Made by a program: the position numbers and the translations under genes
In this document: one piece after another, positions 45,881 through 57,888 of the stretch
Position numbering within the stretch: position 1 is the first letter of the stretch
Layout of the letters: every line of letters begins with the position of its first letter
Notes under the pieces: model-generated
Database searches by the model: none
Told to the model about the DNA's origin: nothing
What the model saw: the letters and a program-made list of their open reading frames with translations, nothing else
Origin: Pseudopyrenochaeta lycopersici
Lineage: Eukaryota > Ascomycota > Dothideomycetes > Pleosporales > Pseudopyrenochaetaceae
Assembly: GCA_003313425.1 (NCBI GenBank)
Contig: NHZP01000007.1
Coordinates: 1,426,001-1,490,000, forward strand
Length of the DNA: 64,000 bases
Reading direction: 5' to 3'

Positions 45881-47762
45881 CTACTTTCCACCAAACACGC
45901 TCTCCAGCAGAATCCCCGCAAACCGATCTTCTCCAGGACTCTGCTTGCACCAACTAACTGCATTCCCCCTCCTGCTATCGCGCCAACCCCCAGCGTCGCC
46001 CACAATCTCCTCATCCAGATCCGCAGTGCCCTCGGTAACCGGGCGTCCTCTGCGGTCCGCCACGAGGCAGCCACGGGTCCATTGGCCCGACGTTTCGACA
46101 CGAATGTCTTCCGTTTTGAACGTCCAGGCTGGGTTGGTGGCAGAGAGCGCGTACCAGACGGTAAGGGGGTCGTGTAGCTGGAGGCAGAGTCCCGAGGCGT
46201 CTTGCTGGGGATTGAGAGAGTGGTTTTTGGCAAATGTCGAGGTGAGGAAGAGGGTTGCCCATTCTGCTAGAGGACTACCTTTTACTGTTGCGCTGCTCAT
46301 GTACTGCTCGAATAATGTTTTAGGGAGGAGATGGCGTTCGGTGATGTCCAAGGGGAAGAGCTTGAGTTTGAGTTGCCGGGAAAGTTTCTCGGGGTAGGGA
46401 GCGAGTTGCTCCCTCTTGTGTCCGGTTAGAGTGGGCGGCATGGTCATGCGCGGGTTGGGGCTGGTAAGCGCAAAGACTCGTGCGCTTGCTATGCTGTCAG
46501 CGTAGGTGTTGAACTCTGCGCCGGGCGTCATCTGGTTCCGAAGGTTTAGCGATCTGCGTAGAGGAGTGTCGGGTTGTTTGATGAGGTTGAAGTGTGGAAT
46601 GGAAATTTTTTGTACAGAGGGAGAGTAGATGAGGTGAAGAGGTGGCGGCTACGATGGCAGCTTCAGATCCACACAAGATGAAGAGGAAGGATGGAAGAAA
46701 GTGAATGTGAGCACTTACGTTCCCCGGTGCATCGACAGCTCCACCCATAACAACGACCTCCTTGACCCTCAAGAATGTTTCTGGGTCCTTTGCAGCTGCA
46801 ATCGCTAAGTTGGTCAACGGGCCCACAGCCACAATAGTAATCGTGTCTGGCTCGTTCTCCCTCAATAGATCGAGCATCTGCTCAGGAGCCGGCTTCAGGG
46901 AAGGGATGAACAAAGAATGCTGCTCCTTTACAGCTTCGAGAGCGGCTGCTTCTTCGGCTGACAAGTTCTCCGGGCTAGGCAGGAAAAGTGATTTCCACGT
47001 CTCTGCTGGTGAGAGATGCGGGTGCTGCATATGGCGTTAGCCTCAGACCTGAGAATTTAACATGAACACTTACGCTATGATGTATACCACCGAGCCCATC
47101 AATACCATCTACTTTAATTAGCTTTCCATTCTCCTTTCGCCATCTAGAGCCAACGTACGGAAGAAGTCCGCCACCATCATATGCTCCGCCAATGGCTCCT
47201 CGGCACCGACAGCAACTACACAAAGTTCACGTCAGCCGTAAAATTCATCTACTCGGTGTCTCTGATGCAGAAAATCATACCAATTGGTTTCCTCACTCTC
47301 AGCGTCTCAAACCCTTCAGGCCTCCCATGCGCCTTCCGCCACGCACGCTCCTTCTCAATATAATGGAAAAGCGTGACGACATTCCTCAAACAACTGTACA
47401 GCGTCTTAGATTAGCTGAAATACATCTCCAAAGCGCTCTGAAATCATGCAAAACGCTATGCAGGGGAGACGGAAGAAAGACACCAGAGCTGAGGTGCGGG
47501 GGGGAAAAACAGTTGCAGGTTGCGAATACTGTTTACGAGAATAGGCATCAAAAACGTACTTTTGCACTTCAACGTTGCCAAAGGTGAGCGAAAGCATCAG
47601 GATATCCAACTCTTCTGGTTTCGCCGAGAAAGCGAGAAGCATGGCGAGCACATCGTCAACGCCCTGGCAAAATGTCAGTTAGCAAGTTGCTTCTCGAAAA
47701 GGTTACTTCGCAGAACTCTAGCTCACCGGATCTGTGTCTATGATAATCTTGTTCGGTGCCAT
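45881..47762 (-). CDS. Inosine-uridine preferring nucleoside hydrolase family protein
   Basis: Seven exons: 47762-47727, 47663-47560, 47393-47281, 47215-47159, 47108-47074, 47024-46719 and 46531-45881, encoding 433 aa. It hydrolyses the N-glycosidic bond of ribonucleosides for purine/pyrimidine salvage. The calcium-binding signature is split by intron 1 but reads IIIDTDPGVDDVLAMLL. Other family blocks are VAVGAEEPL, HGIDGLGGIHHS, ITIVAVGPLTNLAIAA, VVVMGGAVDAPGN and the Ca-site AEFNTYADSIAS. Exons 1, 4 and 5 are 36, 57 and 35 nt, so automated models could easily lose them. The C-terminal third is longer than in bacterial enzymes (about 310 aa), as is usual in filamentous fungi. Substrate preference is not evident. 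Confidence 0.9.
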
Positions 47763-48323
47763 TTTGTCTATTGAAAGGGAAAAGAAAGTCGTGAATATTG
47801 TACAAAAAAAGTTCACTGCCTGCTCGGAATTGTTATTTGGTTGTTGGCTAGCATCGGGGCGCTGATTAGATAACTAGCGGCATCTCGCAGACCAAACCCT
47901 GCATGGAAGGTGAAGAAGCAGCGGAGTACCCCGACACTCGACTCCACTCCGCTCTCCGCTGTGGGTCAACACTACATATTGGTTCAGAAGACACATTTGA
48001 AGATATGTCCATAGTTTGGACTGTATGCATTTGTTGTATAAGGAAACTTTGACACAAAATGTCCAATTGATGCGATTGGCCCAATCGCACACTGACAAAA
48101 CGCCGAATATCGTACTCTACACATTGCGTGCCTGCCCATAGACGCCCTGCCCGGGCGACCACACTTTTGTCCCTATTCGTTCCCCATGTCTGTTGAGTCT
48201 GTGACAAGCCCATATTGTCGCTTACATATCCGTCTCAATTGATAGATGTGTGATATCGAGTATATTGGACGCTCGGTGTCCAAGGATTGAAATCGAAATA
48301 CGTGTCATGGAATGATAAATCAT
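47763..48323. other. Intergenic region
   Basis: This 561-bp spacer between two leftward genes contains the nucleoside hydrolase promoter and the SURF4 3' flank. Nothing else was recognised. Confidence 0.45.
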
Positions 48324-49451
48324 CTAGTAGACCTTCTTCTTCTCGTCGACAGAGAACTGTCCTGGGCCCATGTTGACCAGCAAGAGGAGGCCACCTCTGC
48401 AAGTTTGTTAGTTATGCATTCCACACGGATAGGACTCCAGGACTTACACAATAGAGAGAATCTGGAAGAAGTCGTACTTCGCAAAGTCCTTGTGAGGATG
48501 GTGGGGGTGTAGGGTCCACCAGTTGTTGACGTAGAGGTTGAAAATGCTGAGAATAAGCACCAGCATGATCGCGGAGAACTTGGCCTTGAAACCAACAACG
48601 ACCATAACGCAAGCGACAAGTCCGAGCAGGCTGGCCACGATTCTCCAGAAGCCCCAGTCGCCGCGGAAAACGAAGCCGACAAAGAGGAAGATGAGCAGAA
48701 CGCGACCAGCTAGCTGGAAGTACATCTTCTTGTCCTTCTCATCGAGCGTGGGCAGACCGGCTGGAGCGAACTTCTTGCGAACCCAAGAATCGGAAAGAAC
48801 CATCAACAGGCCGCCCATGACCGAGAGATTGCGGAGGAAAAAGTTGAGGTCGAAGACCAATCCATATCCGATGCCCTGTAGGACCACGACGCCCATGAGG
48901 CCGCCTACAGCGTACTCTGAGTATTTCCTTGCAATGACCATGAACGAGCAGGTGCACATGGCGACCACGTTTACAATGAGAAATAGCTGAGTGATGCCAT
49001 TGGGAACTGTGAGAAGAGCACTTGTCAACACCCGTCCACGCTTGTTATGGGGGATATTCGGGAATGCATACTGTGTCGGTAGTCGTGCAGGTACGTGAGC
49101 TGGTCACGCCATTGCGTTATTATGCGCCACGCATCTTCGAGGAACGTAACGACAATCAGGAAGCGGCCAATTGCTGGAAGGTACCTGTTGAGAGTCTCCG
49201 TTAGCAACAATCCCACGCGGGGAGCCCTGTAGCGGCGCAAGGTGCAACCGCAGCTCTCTTGTATACCACAAACGGACTTACGGCTTGATTGGGTCCGCAA
49301 GCGTGTCCAAAAGATCCTCGATCTTGCTCGTCTGCGCCCTCAGTTGGTCCAACGGACTTGGGTCGTTCCTGGTCTCGTCGCTACGACCAGCATTGCCGAA
49401 AGGGCTCTGATTGCCAAGGTGGTAGCCAGCGGTGCCGCGTATTTGCGCCAT
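48324..49451 (-). CDS. ERV29: SURF4/Erv29-type ER cargo receptor
   Basis: Exons are 49451-49282, 49184-49072, 49006-48448 and 48396-48324, encoding 304 aa. It is a multi-span membrane protein that loads soluble secretory proteins into COPII vesicles. A hydrophilic N-terminus (about 50 residues) is followed by YLPAIGRFLIVVTFLEDAWR, the family block DYRHIPNGITQLFL, several hydrophobic segments, KKFAPAGLPTLDEKDKKMYFQLAGR and NNWWTLHPHHPHKDFAKYDF. The protein ends KKVY, a dilysine (KKxx) signal for COPI-mediated return to the ER, as expected for a cycling receptor. Introns 2 and 3 fall inside conserved blocks, and their removal restores them exactly. Orthology to yeast Erv29/human SURF4 is confident. 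Confidence 0.92.
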
Positions 49452-50663
49452 GGCTGGTGCTATATTTGGAGAAAGGGTGAGAGTTGAAAGACCAGAGAGC
49501 GGCGTGCGGTGGGCAGGTTCGGTGAATTTGAGGATTCCGAAGCTCTTCAATTGCGCGAAGGACACCTTTCGCTCTGGACAGACCAACGTCAGATTATGTC
49601 AGCGCACTAGCTCCAAACGTCGCATCAGCCGTTGTATTTTACAGGACAGCCTCGCTAGCCTTTCCTCTTTGTGGGTCATTGTTATGTCCAGATTGCAATT
49701 TTGAAACAGGGTCTTACTGTACCGCGTGATGGCTGTATATAGGCAGATATTGCGCCTGAGGGCTATTGTTGGGTTGCTGGGGAGTAGTCCCTCGGTTCGC
49801 CAAAACACTTGTTGAAGCCAGATTTCTCTTTCTATGCTCTTTCTGGTAGCATCAGAATTACCTGCCCGAGAAAGATTGTAGGCCGTATTGAATGTCAATG
49901 TAGAAAATCAATTGTGTCAGACAAAATTTTTATGAGCTTCGAGCCTTGTCTAACAGCTGCGGTTGCTTCCTGGTGTGTGACGTGAGAGGGATATTTTGGG
50001 AAGAGCTCTCCCTGCGCTTGCCGGTTGTGGCGTTTGTTGACGCTTAGTCGAACACATTCGGCTTCAGGGTCGTCCACATTCCTTTCAGATGCATCAGCAC
50101 CGATTTCTTGAACATAACTTTGGTAACGTCTCTGCACAGAGATTCAAGATACTAGTGACCAGTGAACACAGGAGAGGTAAGTCATGGCACAGTAACTTTT
50201 TCACTAAGATCGCATTTGCTGCTTACCAGAGAACCCAATTCAATGAGGGCCTTTTGAGCGTCAAGCAAACACTATATGAAAATTCCTGGCACAGTGCCAC
50301 TCAGACTGTTTGGCAAAAGATAGAAAAGTACACTCTGAGAATAAAAGCGAAGTTATTGCCGTGAAGACCAAATGCAATCCCCAACACCGATGCCTTTTGT
50401 TTGCACGAAAGCTAAACAAGGAAGAACCACCACGATTTTTCGACTCTGGACATTGGGAGCACATCGTAGGACGAACGCCGTGCCGGTACATTTCCGACTC
50501 GATAGGGACTTGGCAACGGTACTATAACAATCATATAAAAAGAGATATTGAGGATGACAGAACTCCAGCTTACAAATGCCGCCAGGAAACCACGGGAGGG
50601 GGAGATGCCTCAATGTTTCAAGAGATGGCTGTTAGAAAGCCTGTCGAAAACCCAGTCGACAAC
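49452..50663. other. 1.2-kb intergenic region
   Basis: It contains the SURF4 promoter on the left. A 99-codon minus frame (49599-49898) and the start of a long plus frame (from 50310) show no family features, and the latter runs antisense through the next gene. No gene is supported. Confidence 0.45.
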
Positions 50664-51731
50664 TCATACGACTGGCCAGTCGGAGTCATCGTTGCCCTGA
50701 GTGACGAACTCCTCGGAAAGGATCTGGTACCGAGAAGTGGGCTTCTTGTTCTCAGTCATGGCCTGAGTAGGTCGAACAGGCTTGACTGGCGCGTGTTGCT
50801 CTCCTACGCTGAAGCCACTGCCCTCCTCTACGGGTTCATCACTCACAGTCTTACGCTGCTTCTTGCCGCCCTTGGGTACTGTGGTCCACGCGGAGTCTTG
50901 CATTACAAGCCTCAACTGCTCTTCTTCGGAAAGATTGGCCAAAGAGCTGGGAGTTGGAGCCGTGCCGTTTGTAGGGGCATCACTCGAACTGGCGGTGGAA
51001 GGGGCCTCGAAGGTATCGAGAAGCTGGCCCTTGGGCGCTGAAGCTGGAGGCTGAACAGCACCACGAGAAGGGACCGTCGTCCAAGGGTTTGACGAAGGCG
51101 CCTTGGCCGCTTGAAGACCGTTCTTGGCCGGCTCTCCGCGAGCCTCACGAGCAGTGCGTCGCTGCTTCTCAAGGAGAGCCTGGCGCTGCTTCTCTTCTTC
51201 CTCGCGTGCAGCCTTGGCTTCTTCGACCTTCTTCCTGTTCTGGCGCTGCTTCTTGGACTCCTGAGGAGCTTCCACCTTCTGCACTTGGGGCTTGGTGGAG
51301 CGGCCTGGCTTTTCGGCGGGCTTGATGCTCAGGACCGAGGGGGCAGCAGCCTGCGAGCCAAGCATGTCAGAGACATCCTTGCCGCTCGGGGCCTTGGTCG
51401 TTGCGATTGTGGGAGAGGCGACGGGTGAAAGATCGTCGTCTGCATCGGCACCGGCCGTGGAGGCTGCAGACAGGTAGGCCTCTGCCTTGTTACCGGCTTC
51501 CTGGACGGCGGTTTTGACTGACTTGCGCGGCGCCTTGGCCTTGGAAGACTTCTGGGGCGCCTTTGATTTGACCTCTGTTTCAGTCCAGTTCACCGCGTCC
51601 TTCAAGGAGCTGGTAGTAGGCGCGCGGGTTGTTGAGCGTCCTCGCGCGACCATGGTGTTCTTCTGGTTATAGTACCAGTAGGCAGCGCCTGCAATTGCAA
51701 GGAACACAGCCCAGCTCATCCAGGTCTCCAT
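50664..51731 (-). CDS. Membrane-anchored charged protein of unknown function
   Basis: A single uninterrupted exon encodes 355 aa. It opens with one hydrophobic segment (WMSWAVFLAIAGAAYWYY), likely a signal anchor that leaves the rest cytosolic. The body is disordered and alternates K/A/P-rich regions with a strongly charged coiled-coil stretch (about residues 155-200, KKQRQNRKKVEEAKAAREEE). Two copies of a W-T-T-V-P motif (NPWTTVPSRG and SAWTTVPKGG) lie about 70 residues apart, and the protein ends in an acidic SDWPVV. The layout recalls ER-anchored ribosome- or RNA-associated proteins. I do not recognise the family and assign no function. Codon bias and an intact long frame support a real gene. 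Confidence 0.75.
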   Translation of the reverse strand: METWMSWAVFLAIAGAAYWYYNQKNTMVARGRSTTRAPTTSSLKDAVNWTETEVKSKAPQKSSKAKAPRKSVKTAVQEAGNKAEAYLSAASTAGADADDDLSPVASPTIATTKAPSGKDVSDMLGSQAAAPSVLSIKPAEKPGRSTKPQVQKVEAPQESKKQRQNRKKVEEAKAAREEEEKQRQALLEKQRRTAREARGEPAKNGLQAAKAPSSNPWTTVPSRGAVQPPASAPKGQLLDTFEAPSTASSSDAPTNGTAPTPSSLANLSEEEQLRLVMQDSAWTTVPKGGKKQRKTVSDEPVEEGSGFSVGEQHAPVKPVRPTQAMTENKKPTSRYQILSEEFVTQGNDDSDWPVV

Positions 51732-53221
51732 GTTGACGGTGTAGATGTGAGACGGCTCGGCGTCTACTCGGTTTGTGCTAAATACACGCCGCTACGACAG
51801 TTGGGGGCGACGATTCGAGATGAGATGATAGGCAGGTGCGGTGTATGATTGTCGATGCTGCGCTTGGTTGGTCGATGGGGAACTGGGGTGGATCGAGATC
51901 AACCAGGGTGAGTACTCCAACGAGGGAGCACGGGGAGGACGATCTCCGATGAAGCAAGGAGTGCTACTCGGAAGAGCAACCGGGGAAGTGGCTGCCCCTC
52001 AATTGACGGTGCTGCGTTGAGGCTTCCGTGCGTCACTGAGCTTGCTCAAGCCGAGTGCGCTGGCACCTTTGCGAGAAGAGGACAGATAGTGGTGGTGCAC
52101 CGATTGGGGAAGCTGCTGGACGCGGCAACGGGCAAGTGCTATGCACAGGTCGTCTAGCAGTGACGCAGGTCTTGAAGATCCGTGACGTCCAATTGCTGCA
52201 GGAAGGTGTCAAGGGCACAACGGAACCAACAAAAGGGCGCTGGGAGGTGAGAAGATGTGCGAAGTTACAGAGGGAAGGTGGTGGTGAGCTTGGTGCTTGC
52301 CCGTTTGGCTCGCCGCTAGTGGCGCTAGTGCACCAAGGCAGGGGCCTGCGTCACCCATTGCGCGAACGGATGACCTAAAAGGAGCGTCGCGTTGGACGTC
52401 GGGGACATCTCGTTCGTCTTAACAACCAGCCAGCCTCGTCCACCTGTCCTTGCTCATTCTCGCTTAAACGGCAGAAGCCAATCTCGTGCAAACGAGCTGG
52501 GAGCACCTCACGGACTCGGCGCATGGGTGGCGACCTGGAAAGGCCACCTTGCCTGCTTCCCTACCAAGCTCGTTCAACGGAACTGGCACACCGGCACCGA
52601 CACCGAGAAAGACTGGGGTTCGTCCATCGCTTCAAGCTTGTTCCGACAACCGTTGCACTTCGTACAGCATGAATCAGTCGGACTTTCAAGCGACGCGGTC
52701 ATTGAGCCACCATCGTTATTAAATCCCCGCAGAGCAGTTTGTTATCCACGCTGTGCTTTCTTTTGACGGCCGCCCCGATCGCACTAACGCAATACCCACA
52801 CACCCTCCCCAAGCTCTTGTCGGCATGTCTCTGCCGTGACACAGCCTGTCTTGACGAAATGATGGACAAGCCTTGGCGGAAGCTGTCCACTCTTCTCCCT
52901 TGATACATTCCCTTTCAGCACCAACTCTACAGAGGCAGCCCTTTGGGTTCAGGAGTAAAATTATATTGCACGTCTTAAGTGTCCGCCAACATCTAGATAT
53001 TTCCAACCCTTCCTTCTCCACGACCAATGCTCCTTAGCCATTCCCCCTATTGATATCTCGTGATCGTAATACAAACAAACACCGTAAACCAGATGACCTC
53101 CGCATGACTTCGTGATCCCATCAAAATCATGCTCGCTGAACAACAACCCATTCAAGATAACAACATAACCAATTCAACACCAGAATCCCTATAAGTACAA
53201 CCAAAAACCCGGCAGCCCTGT
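51732..53221. other. 1.5-kb intergenic region
   Basis: It separates two leftward genes. The left end holds the promoter and leader of the membrane-anchored protein, the right end the 3' flank of the polyglutamine gene. No coding region is supported. Confidence 0.45.
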
Positions 53222-53494
53222 TCAACACTGTTTCTTCACTGCACCTTCCCTAGCATATCCCTCAGCCTTCCTCTTTAACCCGCCTGAGCCATCACTCTGA
53301 AGACTCGAACTCCGACTCATCGGCGGCGTGGGAGCATGCAAATTCAACAATCCTTGCGCTGCATACAATGTCCCATGGTGCTGTGCAAGTGCGGCTTGAG
53401 CTTGGTATAGCGTCTCGCGCCGTTGGGACGGCGAAGGCATCTTCTGGGGTGGACTTGACTGTTGTTGCGCTTGTTGCCGTGCCGCCTGCTGTTG

Positions 53495-53537
<43 letters not shown>

Positions 53538-54079
53538 TGAGCTTGTAACGCCTGATTTCTCTGCGCCAACTGCATTTGCCTTGCAATATCGCCGAGTCCT
53601 GGCCCGACGATATTGCGATCTCCTATTATCGTTGCGCCACAGTTGACTGTGATGTTGATTCTAGGAAATTGTTTCGTATTGTTCCCTGGTGTTGAGGGCG
53701 ATGTTTGAGGCTCCGGTGATTGAGGCGGAGTCACCATGTCCGATACCTTTTCACCCTTGAACATGGTGACGATCATATTCGCTATCCGTACGCTGTCCAT
53801 CTGTGCTATCGAGATGATGTTCCCATTTCCTCGGATCTGTGTTGCAGCGTTGATTGTGATTTCTGGTGTATCGTCGAACTCTTTTTCATGCTCTTCCCCT
53901 TCTGATTCATAGGGACTCTGGTTCCTTGATACTGGAGCGTTGGGGTCAACGACCATGTGGTAGGCTGGTGGTGCTGGCATGTCTTCAGTCGATGTTGGAC
54001 TTTCTTGCCGATTAGTGGAAGAATACAAGATGGATCGTAGTTTTGCGTTTTGCAATGCAGAATTGCGGAATGGGTCCAT
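53222..54079 (-). CDS. Polyglutamine-containing protein with an internal repeat, unknown function
   Basis: A single exon encodes 285 aa. Two related beta-rich segments stand out: ITINAATQIRGNGNIISI (about residue 74) and INITVNCGATIIGDRNIVGP (about residue 141), sharing the pattern I-T-x-N-x-x-x-x-I-x-G-x-x-N-I. This suggests a duplicated fold that may dimerise. An 18-residue glutamine run (codons 53539-53486) and a Q/A-rich helix follow. A basic C-terminus (LKRKAEGY, VKKQC) could be a nuclear localisation signal. The N-terminus is acidic and proline-rich, with a TPPQSPEP stretch. It could be a nuclear regulatory protein. No named family is recognised, but the two conserved-looking segments argue for a real gene. 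Confidence 0.75.
53486..53539 (-). repeat. CAG/CAA polyglutamine microsatellite
   Basis: It comprises 18 consecutive glutamine codons, including ten uninterrupted CAG units (CTG on the plus strand). Such pure tracts slip easily and are probably length-polymorphic. Confidence 0.95.
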
Positions 54080-55971
54080 TGATATGGTGACTACGAGAAT
54101 GCAAATCCGTAGTGTGATGGGGTGAATTGTGGGGTAACGTGATGATGTGTGTGTGGCGTGATCTTGGTGTGAGGATTTGGGCGGCGATCATGCGAGTGGT
54201 GATAGCAAATGTGGATGGATGAAGACTCTCCCGGGGAAATCTTCGACGATGACGGGTAAAATTGTCAGAATGGAGTGATCACCTTGTATTACCCTAATTA
54301 AGAGCTGCGGTTGACGGAGGTGGCCGCTGTCTTCTATGGTGATCGCAAACGTACAGTTTCGAAATGTCTGTCTGTTCAAAGTCGCAGACCTCGTCAACCT
54401 TCAAACTTCTCAGAAAGATGTCAACGCAGTGAAAGATACATCACGCAGACTTTAAATAAACTTCACAACCTACCGCTATTGACAGATACTGAAACACGCA
54501 CACAATAGCAAGCCATCACGGTCATGCAGCCGAGCGGGGAGGGAGGGCCGCAAACATTACCCGTACCATTGCTATTGTGACCCTCGTTCGTCAATAAGCT
54601 GCGCTAGTACATATCAAGCAATTGTACTACTCCAGCTCCGAATACCAATGCGGCGAGACCAGTCACGGCATTGCATGTTTGGGATGGCCACCCAACCATA
54701 AGTTGCGGAGCAGGTTTCGTATCGTTAAAGTCCTCGGTGCGTGCTACCGTGGAAGCCTGCTATCTAGACATCAGCTCACACACACCAATCGTCCACCGCC
54801 CACCACCCCTCGGTCAGGAGTCCGTGGCACAGGACATACTTGCCCCTCCCGGTTCACAACAGGGAAAGATTTTGCAGCGACAATAGGGACAAAGTCTGGT
54901 TGTCCCGTTAGCGGAATTACTCACATGACTGCCCAGAAGTAGAACCATGTCTCTCGTCATTCGCTGCTGCATGGTCCAGACGTCCTGTTGTTCTGATTTG
55001 ATGCCTGAAGACTTCGCCAGCTTACAATAGGGCGACGGTTGCAGGCACGTCAGGGAAAAGAGTTTGAAATGACCAAACACTCCTCACGAAACCCATCATT
55101 TTTAACCGCATTAATCCGCCAAGCGCATTCGCACAAACAAGTGACCTCCTTTTTTCAGAACGTCAATAATAAGGTTGATTATAGCTGTGCACTCAAGCGG
55201 CTTAAGTCAAATTTCATATCCTGAAGTCTGCCTTGTGCCATCATTGATCCTCAGCGACGAGTCCGTCAGGGAAAGTAAGATTTCTCTGACGAACGGGGCT
55301 GAGTAGCAAGACACCATCATCTCCATGTCGATAGGCTATTGTGCTCTAGACATGAATCATTGGTTGGAAGAAGCATACGAGCATAGCATATCACAGCACG
55401 TTGCACAGCGCAAGCACTAACCATTGGTGGCGTGGTGCAGTGCAAGAGAATAAGTCAAAGAACAATAGGAATGCTAGGCTTGAATTTTGGGTACAGCGCT
55501 ATCTTCAGCAAAAACTATTCCTCGACGTGTGACGCAACCCCAAGTCTGGGTCGGTGTGACGTGATACTCTGCTCGTTGGTAGTGGCAGAGCACGAAGTTG
55601 ACACTAATATGAAAGCTGATCGTCATGATCGAGGCCTAAATGCCGTGCTAATGGCATTCGCTATTCAAGGCTGGTTGCGTATTGCCACGTCTTAATCATC
55701 TGGCAAGACATCTGAGCTGTCCCCAAAATGAGCATCGAGAATTCCCACTTCCATTCCATAGACCTAGAACAAGTGACGTAGTGTTCCCAAAAATCCCCGT
55801 CGTACTGAGTATAATATCAACCCAAGACGCCGCGCTGATAAATGCTGCAATATCATGAGAAACCACGAGAGCGTCGAATCAGCTTTCTCGGGCGGGCCTA
55901 GATAGCTCCGCAACCAGAGGACGCTCGCGGTAATTAGTTTTGATACAAGGGTTCTCCCATAGAGGGCATGC
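54080..55971. other. 1.9-kb intergenic region
   Basis: It contains the polyQ gene promoter at the left and the SNF5 3' flank at the right. An 88-codon minus frame (54814-55080) ends in a cysteine-rich stretch (LCPYCRCKIFPCCEPGG), but it is too short and isolated to call. Nothing else is supported. Confidence 0.4.
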
Positions 55972-57888
55972 TCATCGCTGCGGTCGGTAAGGCTGCACCT
56001 CGTGATGTGGCCGTTCGTGGTAGAAGAGATTCTCTGACCAAGGTGGCAGCTTCTTATCTCGTTCATAAAGATATCCACAGTTGTTGCAGAGGGTACGTGG
56101 GCCACGTGGGCCGTCGCGGACAGCCCAAACGGCAGTCCCCCATACCCAGCAGTGTGCGCATCGCCATGTCTGTCGCTCCCTGAACTATGCATTAGATCTG
56201 ATCTCACACAATCCAAATGAGGCACTTACCCTTCTTGCAGTCCGCCATCCTGCCCACCATATCCAGACCCGGCTCCAGGAGTGCCTCGGCCAACAGGACT
56301 AAGGCTCCTGAACCTCCTCTTCTTTTTGCTACGCTCACCACGTCCCATGTTTTCTTGCTGTTCGATATTGTTGAAGAATTCGTTCTGCGGTGTACCTGTC
56401 ATGTTCGCAGTCGATGAAAAGCGCGCTGTCTCTCTCCGTAATCTTCGAATCTGCCTTTCACGGTCGCCCTCGCGCTTCTCTATCTCTTCAGGCGACAAGA
56501 TCTCGACTTTGGGCTCCCATTCGTCACAAAGGTGCTCCTGGTCGTATCGCCAACCTGCACCGATTGCGGGCTCTACGGCATCGTTATCGATCTCTCCATC
56601 ACCGACTAGTCCGCCATTTTCGCATGCTTCCTTCTTAAGCCTGAGTACTGCTTCGTAGATAGCATGTGTCATCGAGGACGCCCACTCTCCGGATAGCCCC
56701 AAATCTGCGCAGGTAACTTTGGCGAACATTTCAGCGAATCCTGGTGGATGTAGAAGCGACCATTCGAACTTGTCAGTGTAAAGCCGATTCATGAGGTTGA
56801 TGTTTAACGTGACGATGCAACGATAGGTGTCGTCGGGGTTATGCAACTCCTCAGAAGGCAGCGCGGCGGCGGCAGCGCTGATGCCATTCGGTATGCCAGT
56901 TGGAGTGTGTACGCCATCTGTCTGTGTTGTGCCATTTACGATGCCATTTACGACAGGGGTGGCGACGCCATTGGTGGCTGGCAGAGCGGGTGTTGAGGTC
57001 CCGTCGCGGGACAACGCAGGAAGAATGGGCTTCTTCGTAGTTCCTTCCAGCGTATGAGATGCTGTCGAGTGGAAAAGTGGATGTAGGGCGACCCCAGCGT
57101 ATTCCTCCAGCTGCTGGCGGATCTGGTTTGCGATGTTCAAGATAAGGAGTGGCTTTCGGTCATTCGGAAGATCCAGCTCGTCCACAAATTGCTTCGCGAA
57201 CTGGTCTGGGGTGGTTAAGGCTTCATGCAGATTCCAAAGAAACGTATCATGTAACCTGTAGGCAGGTGTGACGTCTGGTTGTTTGTATGCTGGCAGGCTC
57301 TCATTGATGCCGAAGTCCCGCGCATTGGAAGGTGTCGGTAACGGCGCATCTGGGCGGAAGGCCTGGATATCCATGTCTATCCGAATGGGTATCAATGTGA
57401 CTGGCAGAACCGACTGTGTCTGCACCTGCTTCTCTGTCCTGAACATTGTGTTAGCCCTGGCCAAAGGCATTCAACGCCCCACTCCCGAGCCCTGCCCGTA
57501 TTGACACTCACAAGGTACGTTTTGGCCTTCCCATCCAGTCTCGCCAGATGCCTTGAAGTTCCACCGGCGCCGCAAGCTCCTCCCCTAACGCCGCTATTTG
57601 CGCCGTCTTGTCCAAGTGCGACGGATCCTCCCTCTGGATACTGCGCAGACCGGTCGCACGCCGTGGGCGATCGCTGTCCTCAAAGTCATCGTCGTCGTAG
57701 GCGTCTTCTGCATAGCTGAGAACAGCCGTTCCGCGCTTCGTCACGCGCGGCGCAGGAAGAGTGTTCGAGGGCGGAACAATTGGCGAAATGAGAGAGTTGC
57801 CGTGGGAGCGCAATCGCGGCGCATAGCTCGACATGAATGCCTGCGGCGGCGCCGTCTTTCCTGCGCTTGTAAACATGGCTGTTGACAC
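55972..57888 (-). CDS. SNF5/SFH1/INI1-type chromatin-remodelling subunit with C-terminal GATA-like finger
   Basis: Exons are 57888-57512, 57438-56230 and 56179-55972, encoding 597 aa. The SNF5 domain comprises VLPVTLIPIRIDMDIQ, DTFLWNLHEALTTPDQFAK, two winged repeats, NINLMNRLYTDKFEWSL and WASSMTHAIYEAVLRLKKE. An Arg/Ser-rich nuclear segment follows. The third exon is joined through a 50-nt GTAAGT intron and encodes a finger, WRCAHC...RDGPRGPRTLCNNCG (C-x2-C, 21-residue loop, C-x2-C), then YLYERDKKLPPW. Without that splice the protein would stop at LQEG. SNF5 family members are core subunits of SWI/SNF or RSC remodellers; which complex is not decided here. A second ATG at 57876 is an alternative start. 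Confidence 0.9.

Noticed and set aside
50310..51041. 243-codon plus frame
   Set aside because: It runs antisense through the well-supported 355-aa gene and lacks any motif.
54814..55080. Cysteine-rich 88-codon minus frame
   Set aside because: The cysteine spacing fits no zinc-binding family, and no supporting exons were found.
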